From: Macrothele yani
Taxonomy: Eukaryota; Arthropoda; Arachnida; Araneae; Macrothelidae
DNA: 64,000 nucleotides
Direction of reading: 5' to 3'
Assembly (NCBI GenBank): GCA_039090855.1
Contig: CM077007.1
Location: forward strand, 14,495,515-14,559,514
Positions 54,927-64,000 of this stretch are shown in pieces (position 1 is the stretch's first letter; the number at the start of each line of letters is the position of its first letter). The notes beneath the pieces were generated by a model, which did not search any database, was not told where the DNA came from, and saw only the letters and a program-made list of their open reading frames with translations. A program made the translations under genes and the position numbers.

Positions 54927-57900
54927 GATGTAAGGTCAGGTGATGCGTAACATCACAGCCTCTCCTTGACAAATGTCAACCCCACCTTCTCGTGGTGCAC
55001 CCTGTCCCCACTAAAGGGGCTCTGACGACCGCCAATAGCGATATAACTATACCATCGGGATTAGAGGAAATGCTATCCCACACTCACCAACCCGCTTGGG
55101 CAGCGTGGTGAGCTATGGCCAAACCCCTCCAAAATGACTTCACAACTTAAATCTTGGCCCTCAGTCTCCTGCAGCCGGAATGTACCTGGCCAAGGCAGCG
55201 GGTGCTAAGAATCCCCGGAGGACCGGACTAGGCTGCCATCTGATGCTGACCTTGGCTATGTATAATGGACGCTCCCTATCTTCTGATTCAAGGCTTCTTG
55301 AATTGGAAGAGGAACTACAAAGGATCAAGTGGGACATCGTCGGGCTAAGTGAGGTAAGGAGAAAAGGAGAAGATCTCATTGAACTGAAAAGTGGACATCT
55401 CTTCTACTATCGTGGGACAGATACTGGCAGAACTAAAGGTGTTGGATTTATAATGAACAAGAAACTGAAGGACAAAGTTGTAGAAGTTGAAAGTTCCTCT
55501 GACAGAGCTGCACGACTCGTTATCCAACTCTCGAGAAGATACCAGGCTCAGATTATTCAAACTTATGCGCCAACCACAAGTCATCCTGAAGAAGAAATTG
55601 AAGAATTTTATGAGGAAATTCGTGATCTAAATAATAAAGGTAAGCAACGCTTGAAGATAATTATGGGAGATTTCAATGCAAAAATAGGGCAGCAGCAACA
55701 GAATGAAACTTCAGTAGGTAAATTCGGTCACGGCAACAGAAACCAGCGTGGAAATATTCTCATTGAGTTTGCAGAGGCAGAAGGGTTTTTCATCTTGAAC
55801 TCCTTTTTCAAGAAAAAGCCACATAGGAAATGGACATGGAGACATCCGAATGGGACGACAAGTGAAATTGATTTTATTATGTGTAACAAAAAATTCATCA
55901 TAGAAGACTGCAGTGTGCTAAACAAGTTCAACACAGGTAGTGACCATAGATTGGTGAGATGCACCTGAACACTAAACTCGAACGTGGCAAGCTCATAAGA
56001 CAAACAAAATGTATTGACATAACCAACCTTAAAAAACACCATAATACCTTTAAGTTGGAACTGAAGAACAGATTATCTGCTTTAGAAGGCCTAACATTAG
56101 AAGAAGTGGATATTTCTGAAGTTAACAGAAAAGTAACCAAAGCTCTTATGGAAACAGCAACAAAATTAGCTGGGTCTCAGAACAAGTTGCATGGGAACAA
56201 ATTATCAGGAAAAACCAAAATGTTGATGCAAAAAAGAAGAGAGATGAGGACAACTAAAGAAGATGTGACTTCCAAATTGGAATATATAGAGCTATGCAAG
56301 ACAGTACGAAAAAGTATCACTGAAGACGTAAGGAAATTCAACTGTGAACTAGTGAGGAAAGCAATTGAAAACAGCCAAAGCCTAAAAGATAGCAAAGGGA
56401 CATCTCAGTTAGGGAAGAAAACAGATAATGGCACTGAGAAAAGAAGATGGTTCTGTAACAAGAAATAGAGGCAAAATTTTGACAAGAGTGAAAGATTTCT
56501 ACTCCAAATTATATGAAAGGGATGATACATGTATTCCAGACATCATGAAAGGTACCCGTACCAGAGTTCTTCCAGTCCTCCCAGCAGAAGTTGCACATGC
56601 AATCAAGAACATGAAGCGGGGAAAGGCTCCAGAAGATGGAATTACTGTAGACATCATACAAGAAGCAAGTGGAGAAATCGAAACAGTACTCGCCCAAATT
56701 TTCACTCGATGCCTTAATGAAGGGAAGATTCCTGAGGATTGGAACAACGCTACAATGATCCTGCTACATAAAAAAGGTGACATTGAGGATCTCAGGAACT
56801 ACAGACCTATCAGCCTCCTATCAGTGGTTTATAAAATCTTCACTAAAGTTCTTTCACACCGCTTGAAGGTAACACTGGACATGGTTCAACCGAGAGAACA
56901 AGCTGGATTCAGGAGTGGCTACAGCACAATAGATCATATCCACGTACTGAGAGAACTAATTGAAAGAGCGAGGGAATATGAACTTCCATTGTGCATGGCT
57001 TTTATCGATTATGAAAAAGCCTTTGATTCGGTGAAACCATCAGCAGTTACAATGGCTCTGAAATCCTGCGGTATTGAAGATGCGTACGTTAATATTATTA
57101 ATAACATCTATGAAAATGCAAGTGCAAAGATTCGGCTGTTTGAAAATACAACACGCATAAAAATTGGAAAGGGAGTGAGACAAGGTGACACCATATCTCC
57201 GAAGCTCTTTAATGCCACATTGGAAAATGTCTTTCAATCACTGAACTGGGAAAACAACGAAATAAAGATTAATGGAGATTATCTAACCCACCTTCGTTTT
57301 GCTGATGACGTAGTCATTTTTGCAACTACCAGAGCTGCAGAGTATGACCCAGGAACTTGCTGACAAGAGTAAAGAAGTGGGATTAAAAATGAACTTTCAG
57401 AAGACAAAAGTGATGTACAATGCTTTTACAAAAAATGAAGATTTATCGATTGATTGCGAAAACCTGGAGATAACAGACACGTACGTTTATCTTGGACAGC
57501 AGATATCAAGTGAGGGTCACATTGATGAAGAAATTAATTGGCGTACAAAACGTGCCTGGAGAGCTTTTGGAAGAAACAGCATAATTTTCAAGAGCAATAT
57601 GCCATTATGTCTTAAAAGAAAAGTGTTTGATCAATGCATCCTTCCAGTGCTTACGTATGGTGCAGAGACGTGGACCTTAGCTAAAAGAGACATACAAAGG
57701 CTGCAGACAACTCAAAGCAGCATGGAGAGGTGCATGCTTGGTGTAACCAGGAGAGACCGAAATTTTAGATTGGATTCCAAGGGACAGGAAAAAACCCAGA
57801 AAAAGACCACATGGGAGATGGTGGATGAAATTCGAAAGTATGCGGGAGTGACATGGAGGAGACTGGCACAGGACAGACCGTTGTGGAGGAAACTTGGGGA

Positions 57901-57947
57901 GATCTTCGTCCAGCAGTGGATTGATAATGGTTGATGATGATGATGAA
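54927..57947 (+). mobile_element. Nearly complete RTE/BovB-like LINE inserted in a Tc1 element
   Basis: The element is 3021 bp. The 5' UTR starts GATGTAAGGTCAGG and the 3' tail is (TGA)n. The 9-bp target duplication ACACCAAGG lies at 54918-54926 and 57948-57956. On removal of the RTE and one duplicate, the Tc1 reading frame runs on from LQHIVELMPW into CVQAVI. The 3-kb length, endonuclease-RT ORF and short-repeat tail are those of the RTE/BovB group. Confidence 0.9.
55180..57934 (+). pseudogene. RTE/BovB-like endonuclease-reverse transcriptase with three frameshifts
   Basis: The ORF starts at the ATG at 55180. The APE endonuclease contains LTLAMYNGRSLSSDSRLLEL, WDIVGLSEVRRKGEDL, QTYAPTTSHPEEEIEEFYEE, IIMGDFNAKIG, SEIDFIMCN and GSDHRLVRC. 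A shift at about 55965 leads into the linker (HLNTKLERGKLIRQTKCID). A second, at about 56430, leads into the reverse transcriptase: IKNMKRGKAPEDGITVDIIQ, DLRNYRPISLLSVVYKIFTK, QAGFRSGYSTIDHIHVLREL, IDYEKAFDSV, GVRQGDTISPKLFNATLE and the catalytic LRFADDVVIF (57290-57320). A third shift, at about 57330, precedes LADKSKEVGLKMNFQKTKVM, TYGAETWTLAKRDIQRLQTT and the end, FVQQWIDNG. Apart from these shifts the protein is intact, so the insertion is fairly young. Confidence 0.9.
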
Positions 57948-59105
57948 ACACCAAGGCATCAATTCCACTATATGCTGGAGGGTTTCTGGAGGTAATGCCA
58001 GCCATGCCTGTTGCAGCATTGTCCATAACTCCGACCGAGACGTCAGTCCAGACCCATGGATCCGATATTCTACTGCATGACATCCCAGAGAGCTTCCACG
58101 AGGTTTAAATCCAGGGACCCTGGGGCCCTAGAAGCTATCGGATGTTTCTAAACTCAGATGAGTGTTCCTCACGTCATGCCTGGGTGGCACATTGTTCTGC
58201 TGGAACACACCATCAGCCACAAGATGCATGAAGGCCAAGAAAGTGTGTAGATGATCAGGCAACACATGCTGGTAGCATTCAGCAGTTCAGGAGCTCTCCA
58301 GACACCTGTGTCCCATGAGAAGGCTTCCCAAACCATCACAGAGCCACTGACCTGGCAAGATGGGGGCCATGGTCTAATGCTGTCGAAGTTATGACTACAC
58401 CCTCCCGTCAGCTCGGTACAGCTGAAAATGGGATTCATCTGACCACACAGTATGGCACCATTTTGCTGATGTCCAGTTTTGACATTTCCCATCACCAGGT
58501 GAGGTGTAATGTACAATGACAAGCAGTCAACAGTGGCACACGAGTAGGGCGTTTGCTCCCGTAGCCCCCAGGGTTCGCTGTACCGTTTGCTCGCTCACGC
58601 TACTTGGGCCTTCAACATTTAACCTGGATGTGATTTCTGCCACAGTGTCCAAGCAATTGGTCTGTACAAGCCTGGATAGTCTATGCTGACCTCAGTCATC
58701 AATGACATCTGGTCGGCCATCGCTTGCTGTTTGGGCAGTGGCGCATCCGTTATTGCTATACTCATGGTACATTCTTGATACGGTTGCCCTCAGGAACCCA
58801 AAGGTTCTTAACACTTTGGCAATAGAATGACCCATCTGTCTTGCACTGACAATGCATCTACAATCAAAGTCACTTAGGTCACGACGTTTGCCCATATTCG
58901 TCGATTGCGACATACTATTGTTGGCCTATTTGGTTGAAAACAGGAGGTTTTGTGCAACAGTACCAAATTAAATATAGAAATTAAGTGAAAAAAACACATA
59001 TGTAATTTTAATTGCCTGCATTCAGTTTGGGTATGTTCCACTCTGCCCTGAGGATGTCCATGTCAACTGCCCATCACCCCTATCTTTGTTTTGCCTACTG
59101 AGTGT
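57948..59105 (-). pseudogene. Tc1-like transposase and right end, split by the RTE
   Basis: The minus strand starts MSQSTNMGKRRDLSDFDCRC (58913), then SARQMGHSIAKVLRTFGFLR and SRMYHEYSNNG (helix-turn-helix). At 58660-58560 comes LVQTNCLDTVAEITSRLNVE, SVSEQTVQRTLGATGANALL. The first Asp is in HTVWSDESHFQLYRADGRV (about 58455), followed by GSVMVWEAFSWDTG. The second acidic position is mutated (FQQNNVPP, Asp to Asn, about 58205). The third is recognisable in a shifted frame, LDLNLVEALWDVMQ. The gene ends at the RTE insertion with LQQAWLALPPETLQHIVELM and resumes at 54926. The right terminus is near 59105 (reversed: TACACTCAGTAGGCAAAAC). The left terminus was not found. Confidence 0.8.
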
Positions 59106-59389
59106 ATATTATTGTAATTAAGAAAATATACAATGTTATATTTTGTATTACTTTGGGAAAACCTTTCCTTTATTTGCACATGCTATTTGTTGGATTTATT
59201 AATCAGATGATCTAACATGCTACCATCCTGGCAGTGGGAATAACTCTTTCCCAGCGCTGTGGAATGGAAATGTAGAATGGATCCCCGTAGCAGAATTGCA
59301 GCGATGGGCGACGTAAGTCGCAGATTTTATTTTGGTCCTGCAGACAAAGACAATATCCCCAAAACCCTATTAAATCCTCTCTTACGAAC
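59106..59389. other. Spacer, nothing recognised
   Basis: AT-rich sequence with no recognisable features. Confidence 0.3.
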
Positions 59390-59960
59390 TCCCAACCAAT
59401 AATGCAGGTTTTCCGACTTCAGACAGAATTCCGTCTTCCAAAACTTTCCGAAAACGGAAGTTACAGGGAGTGAAGATTTCTGCCATAATTGTAATTTTTT
59501 ACCACAATGTATCTTCTAAGCAGTGTTGCCATTTTAATGAGTAAATGTTTGTGTTTCAGCTTGAAAATGGTGGAAAATTTTCCAAAAACGAAAGTTGTAT
59601 GTAACGAACGTTTCTCCCGGAATCGTAAAATGGAAGCAAAAATTTTCGACAACAGAAGCTACGTGCAGAAAAGATTTCTCTCATAAGAGTTTTTTTTTTT
59701 TTCAGGGCATCTTTTCTGCACTGTATTATTGTTTAAATATCATTTAATTACATAAATGTTTGCAGTTAAGATTAGAAGTGGGGAAAATTTTCAGAAAACG
59801 GAAGTAAGACAGAGCGAAGATTTCTCACGTAATCATCATTTTTTTTTCTCTAGCAATGGTCCCTCTGTCCTGTATTGTTGTTAAATACAATTTTAATCCA
59901 TAAACTTTTTGTGTTTCAGTCTGAAAAGGAGGAAATTCTAGACACAGAGGACAGAGTATT
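59390..59960. repeat. Array of 140-bp-type units, third locus
   Basis: In inverted orientation relative to 53670-54290, it repeats TTTCCGAAAACGGAAGT-like motifs (59448, 59580, 59790), GTGTTTCAGCTTGAAAA, and TGTCCTGTATTGTTGTTAAA. It is bounded roughly by ACAGAATTCCGTC and the start of a divergent stretch at 59960. Confidence 0.6.
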
Positions 59961-60498
59961 CTAGATCCTAATTATCATTGCAATTGCAAGCAACTAGTTC
60001 AGGTTTTTTTTTTTTTTTGGGGGGGGGGGGGGTTAGGTAGAAGAAAAGGTGGCCAGTTTTTGCTTTTGTTTTTGTTTTTATTTCTACCTGAGCAATTTTT
60101 TTTTTGTTTTTCACATCTAGTAGCTATCTTGCTCATTGACCACCTGCAGATTATTTTATGGCACCATGATATCTGTCACAGACTGATCTGGAACTTTCTG
60201 CTATGGGGGAATGGGTAAATACTTGCCACTAAGAAAAGATGAAAGAAAAAGAGAAGGAGTACTCTAGCCAAATTTTATGGCATAATATTGTAGAACCCTG
60301 CAAAGATTTTCCATTTCTTATGTATTTCGTGCGTTGCATGGTCATTCCTTGTTCAAAAGTAATTATACAGAAAAACCCCAATTTAACTCTTTTCAGGAGA
60401 CCAGCATAAAACTGAGGTTGAGGTAAAATAAACTTTACAGGCATACATAATGCATACATAAAATAGAAACCAATGTACATATTAGTAGTACAGTTAAT
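59961..60498. other. Low-complexity and unassigned sequence
   Basis: T and G homopolymers lie at 60005-60032 and T-rich sequence to 60120. I recognise no gene. Confidence 0.35.
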
Positions 60499-61743
60499 TG
60501 GTCATTCCATATGAATTCACCAGGTACTTGTAGTTGTAAGTTTTTTGATTTTCCTCAATTTTTTATATGTTACAGTACAACACAAAAGTACCCTGAAAAC
60601 AAAGTTTGGGATTTATTTTCCCCAATGCCTTTGGAGGTATGGGTCCTCAAACTCCCCAAAATGAGCTAAAATAAGGGTTATCGTTAATTAACACAAATTG
60701 AATAACTTTGGAGATAATGACACTTAATGGGTGCCTAAATAGAGGTAATAACCTGTACATTCATATGTAATATCTTCATTTCTATAGCATAATTCGTCAG
60801 GTTGTAGAGGGTGGTCAAAGTTCAAGGTCACAGTGCCGATTTCACCACTTTTCAGCAGCACTTTTATACCACAAGGGTACTTAAACACAAAGTGAATATT
60901 TTTTCAGGCAATCCTCATATGTTACTAAGAACGTTAACGCATATTTCAACTTGTGTTGTGTTTCCCCTTTTTTATTCAGAAAATATTTTATAACTGCAAC
61001 ATTGCCAAAATTTCCATTTTAAGGATACAATAAATCAAAAGGGGTTGTAGATAACACCTTTTTTTTTTTTTTTTTTTTTTAAGACTACTATCGCATATCT
61101 AAATATTTTCAAAGTTTTGTTTTGTGTTTCACTAAGGACCTGGAAAATAATTTAATGGTGTCTCTAAAGGGTTGAAGAATACCTAAAACCCCCAAGCATA
61201 GTTTCCAAAATAATAATAATACAAATTGACCCGTTTCAGTCTACAAAAATGTATATGCCCACCATAGTAGTTCACCTGTTTATACAACATAGCACAAAGT
61301 TAATATGAAAAATAAAATTATGGGACAGCAAATAAGAACATTCTTTCAGATGTGTTTTAAATGGCATACTAGCAATTGCATCAAAGACAATGACAGTTTT
61401 GGGGTAATGTTGTGTCCTCTTCCACTAGCAATGGTTAATTGCAGTGGTGTGAGGACTTTTTAAATGTTTTACTTTTTAATTTAAATTCATCATTTTCTTT
61501 GTCAAGTAATGAACCCATGTTTGGTCATTAGTTTACAAAAAAACATGATGTTCCTGGCCCTGGTGGATAAAAAAAAACTGAATTTTGAAATCTGTGTTCT
61601 TCAGAACAGTCTTTGTTAATTATTAAAGACTGTTAATGCCAAGCCACCATTTTGATTCATACACACATGCAATATAATCACCAATTTTCCTGGATTCCTC
61701 TGCAAGTTCTGTATTTGCAAAAACTTTAGATATGTTAACAACT
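60499..61743 (+). repeat. Terminal region of a second GGTCATTCC-type transposon copy
   Basis: It begins GGTCATTCCATATGAATTCA, like the ends of the large element at 38441-49443. It is AT-rich and non-coding up to the stop codon of the SHGK-family remnant at 61744, which reads away from it on the minus strand. In the large element the C-terminus of the SHGK ORF also faces an end of this type. The copy is degenerate and no partner end is visible. Confidence 0.4.
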
Positions 61744-62065
61744 TCATATTTCTTGCTGCTTGGCACAGGTTGAATTCTTAAATCTATTGTTCTCCATTGG
61801 AATAAAGCAATGATGAATTCTAGTGTTTGCTATTTTTAATGCAGAAGCATCTACAAATATGACATTTTCTTCATCAATATCTTTTTGTGATACAAAAAGG
61901 AATTGTATTCCTTTTATTTTTTCGGTACAGTATTTGAACATGTCTTCTGGTGTTAAAATATGTTTGTCAATAAGTTGTAAGGATGCCCTTGATACATGTC
62001 GCCTCACAGTATCCCTTATTCATCGCATGGCCCTTTTCCATGAGAAGTGGCACAGAAATGTCATT
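61744..62065 (-). pseudogene. SHGK-family protein, second degenerate copy
   Basis: On the minus strand the frame at 62060 gives HFCATSHGKGPCDE, then a stop. After a frameshift it continues DTVRRHVSRASLQLIDKHIL, TPEDMFKYCTEKIKGIQFLF, VSQKDIDEEN and IANTRIHHCFIPMENNRF, then a stop at 61744. The SHGK---CD--G-TV+R signature and the downstream blocks match 46841-47222, and this copy preserves the TVRR-ASL stretch better. The N-terminal side is lost. A truncated Tigger transposase follows directly, so the family role cannot be read from the neighbours. Confidence 0.6.
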
Positions 62066-62109
62066 CAGCTTTTAGGTTGAAATCTTTCTTAAGGTGAACT
62101 AGGTTAACA

Positions 62110-62885
62110 ATTTTTTTTGTTATTTTTTTTTATATTGTATTCCAGCACCATCTGTAAAATAAATTACCCTTTTCACATTGGGAAGATGTTCTTTTAAGAT
62201 GAGTAAAAGTTTTCATAGAAATGTATGTACTTTTGAAACATGGTTTCTTAGAATTGCCGATCACCATAGGTGTTAATTTTTCACTCCCATCCGCATTGCA
62301 GCATAATAAGACAGTCAATCACATTTTCCACTGTGGCATGATTCTTCCTTAACAACATGTTTTATCAGACAGAAGATTACCAGTCTCATCGGCATTGAAA
62401 ATGTCCTTCTCAGCATAATTTGTGACTAAGGTCTTCGTTTTCCATTCATCGATTGTAATCAGACCAACACTTGCAGATTCAGCACAGTGATTGGTATGTA
62501 ACATTGTAACATTTCTTTAGTAGATCCATCTATCCATTTGAAGCTGTGAAATAGTTTAAGCCAAGCCTCAAGTAGAGATTTCTACAGCCTTTTCCTTCAA
62601 TATTCATCGGTTTAGAGGTACGTTTGCGGCTCGAGCTTGACTGAACCACATCGTTAAAACTGCTTCCAGTTCACCGTAAAGTGAACTTTTTGAAGTCCTT
62701 GTTTTGCACAATGACCTAACCTTTCCGAAGTAATGTTGATTGACTCTCTGTTTTAAAATTGTTTTCAGTGTTGAAACTGGCAATCCAAGAGACTTGGCTA
62801 ATTCAGCTTCAGTTCCATGAAATTCGATATCTTTTTATACAATAGAGGCTTTTTCAGCTAAAACATTTGCACTTCTTACTTGCCA
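62110..62885 (-). pseudogene. Tigger/pogo transposase, N-terminal two thirds
   Basis: The minus strand begins with a CENP-B-type helix-turn-helix: FHGTEAELAKSLGLPVSTLK, then ILKQRVNQHYFG (about 62830-62720). The second DNA-binding part reads LEAVLTMWFSQARAANVPLN (about 62655-62590) and AWLKLFHSFKWIDG. The catalytic core starts LITIDEWKTKTLVTNYAEKD and IFNADETGN, with the first Asp at about 62385. It continues LTVLLCCNADGSEKLTPMVI, GNSKKPCFKSTYIS (62318-62200). The rest, including the other two catalytic Asp residues, is missing. Several stops and frameshifts occur. It is a decayed pogo-family DNA transposon. Confidence 0.85.
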
Positions 62886-63651
62886 TCTTCATTCTCAAGT
62901 CTAAAAAGAGAGGTTTAAACAGACAGCAAACTGACTGAATTACTCTCAGAACCTGAAACCATTCTTGCCAAGCTGGGGTGCAAGAACACTCAACACGGAG
63001 ATTTACAGCACTATACAACCACATCATTAGCAGAGTTGCTGAGTTGCTAAAATAAGACATGTACAGTCTGAGAAATGTGGCATGGCCCCAACTGGTCGTC
63101 ACGTGCTTTCAACAAATTCTGGGGAGGAAAAATTGGTTTAAGGCACACTGGTCATCAGATTCTGCTGAGGAATGCAGCAGAATGGGAAGAGCCTGTTTCA
63201 AGCAATCTTTCATGTACGGAAAACATGAAAGAAACGAATTTGGGGGAAAATCAGGTCTGGCACCAAAAAATTTAAATGATGTTCAGTGTGGAAAATCATG
63301 TGATTGGAAAAATGCATAACATGGGGGAAATGTAGCAGAATTATCGGGACTTCAGAAAAATGTCGCTCGAAACGGAAAATGCAAGGACGTAAGATCAGGG
63401 TTTCACTGTATTTTTATCCTATTGCAAAACGGGGAAGTCACTTAATCCCTCCTCCCCACAAGGTAGCAATTTTTGTCTGATTCATTGTTCCACTGGAAAG
63501 CTATATCTGACAGAAGAGTGATGTCAAACAATGGAAAAGACCATTACTGGACATGACAATGGATAAGGAAGTTCTGAAAAACTTTCCCAGATTTACTCAC
63601 AACAAAAGGTTTATGTGGATACAGTCAGTATGTTATCAACTCATTTCTAAG
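62886..63651. other. Unassigned sequence
   Basis: Short open frames at 62886-63319 show no family features. I see no repeat boundary. Confidence 0.3.
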
Positions 63652-63872
63652 TTTGTTTGTTTTTTTATTGGAGGTGTAATGACCACCATGAGCAACTCCA
63701 TGGGCTATAAGCAGTTGCCCGTCCTTAATTTTGAACCAATGACTCTGGAGGGAAGGGACAAAGCCATTGACATAAGACAAACATGCCATCGATGTCTCAC
63801 CAGGATTCGAAACTGAACCCATGGACAAATGGTCAGGAGCCAGCACTTAAACCACTGCTCCACTGAGGTGAC
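63652..63872 (-). repeat. tRNA-derived SINE, second type
   Basis: In reverse complement it begins CCTCAGTGGAGCAGTGGTTT (A-box-like), then GCTGGCTCCTGACC and GGGTTCAGTTTCGAATCCTG (B-box-like), so the first 75 bases resemble a tRNA. About 140 bp of unrelated sequence follows and ends in an A-rich AAAAAAACAAACAAAC tail. The structure is that of a SINE and not a tRNA gene. It differs from the family at 8380-8521. Confidence 0.65.
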
Positions 63873-64000
63873 TTCAAAGTTTTCAGTTTTTCAGTGAGAT
63901 CCCTTGACCTAAAAGCAGAAAAATTAAAAACCTGCATACATATACAAATCCATGAAACTACACCATCCACTGTTTGCCAATAACCACATAGTAATGGAAG

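Noticed and set aside
63795..63872. Functional tRNA gene at the right edge
   Set aside because: A- and B-box-like parts are present but the body cannot be folded convincingly and it continues into a SINE tail with an A-rich end.

Overview
This window looks like a piece of a large, AT-rich, transposon-packed arthropod genome, probably an insect; that is an inference from the mobile-element mix (Tc1, mariner, hAT, Tigger, Helitron, RTE-like LINEs, tRNA-derived SINEs) and from one host gene with very long introns. No bacterial-style gene, operon, rRNA, functional tRNA or CRISPR array is visible.

Host gene. The only host gene I can support is mitochondrial ribosomal protein L21 (bL21m, MRPL21) on the minus strand. 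Three well-bounded coding exons lie at 50397-50564, 21929-22092 and 7400-7503, and a possible short first coding exon at 51225-51243. Splice phases match across the 28.3 kb intron between 50397 and 22092. One short exon expected between 21929 and 7503, and the last exon, were not found. Most of the window is therefore intron or flank of this gene, filled with mobile elements.

Layout, left to right. 0.9-2.9 kb: decayed hAT transposase. 3.4-4.6 kb: complete but dead Tc1 element beside a truncated RTE tail. 6.6 kb: an orphan exon-like stretch. 7.4 kb: MRPL21 exon. 8.4-9.8 kb: tRNA-derived SINE and a non-autonomous hAT with 8-bp target duplication. 11.0-14.2 kb: hAT element. 14.9-18.6 kb: internally deleted mariner, Tc1 with near-identical inverted repeats, and a mariner carrying a hairpin insertion. 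19-21 kb: hairpins, tandem and inverted repeats. 21.9 kb: MRPL21 exon. 22.3-24.0 and 25.5-26.8 kb: two mariner-type elements, the first with about 290-bp inverted ends. 24.5 kb: long (GA)n. 28.6-32.6 kb: full-length RTE-like LINE with an internal 565-bp duplication and a (TATG)n tail. 34-38.4 kb: a hAT inserted inside the dimerisation domain of an older hAT.

38.4-49.4 kb: the most interesting structure, a large DNA transposon with inverted ends of about 1.0-1.1 kb. It encloses a CpG-rich 1.4 kb block and an ORF of an uncharacterised family (motifs TDGC..QYKN and SHGK), and that ORF is split by a second full-length LINE flanked by a 51-bp target duplication. 50.4-52 kb: MRPL21 5' exons around a Helitron fragment. 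52-54.9 kb: minisatellite-like repeats, a palindrome, a SINE pair and an RTE fragment. 54.9-59.1 kb: an almost complete RTE element inserted in a Tc1 element. 59.4-60 kb: another copy of the 140-bp repeat array. 60.5-62.9 kb: a second, broken copy of the SHGK family next to a truncated Tigger transposase. 63.7 kb: a second type of tRNA-derived SINE.

All transposon genes seen are broken by stops, frameshifts or deletions; nested insertions give a relative order of events.
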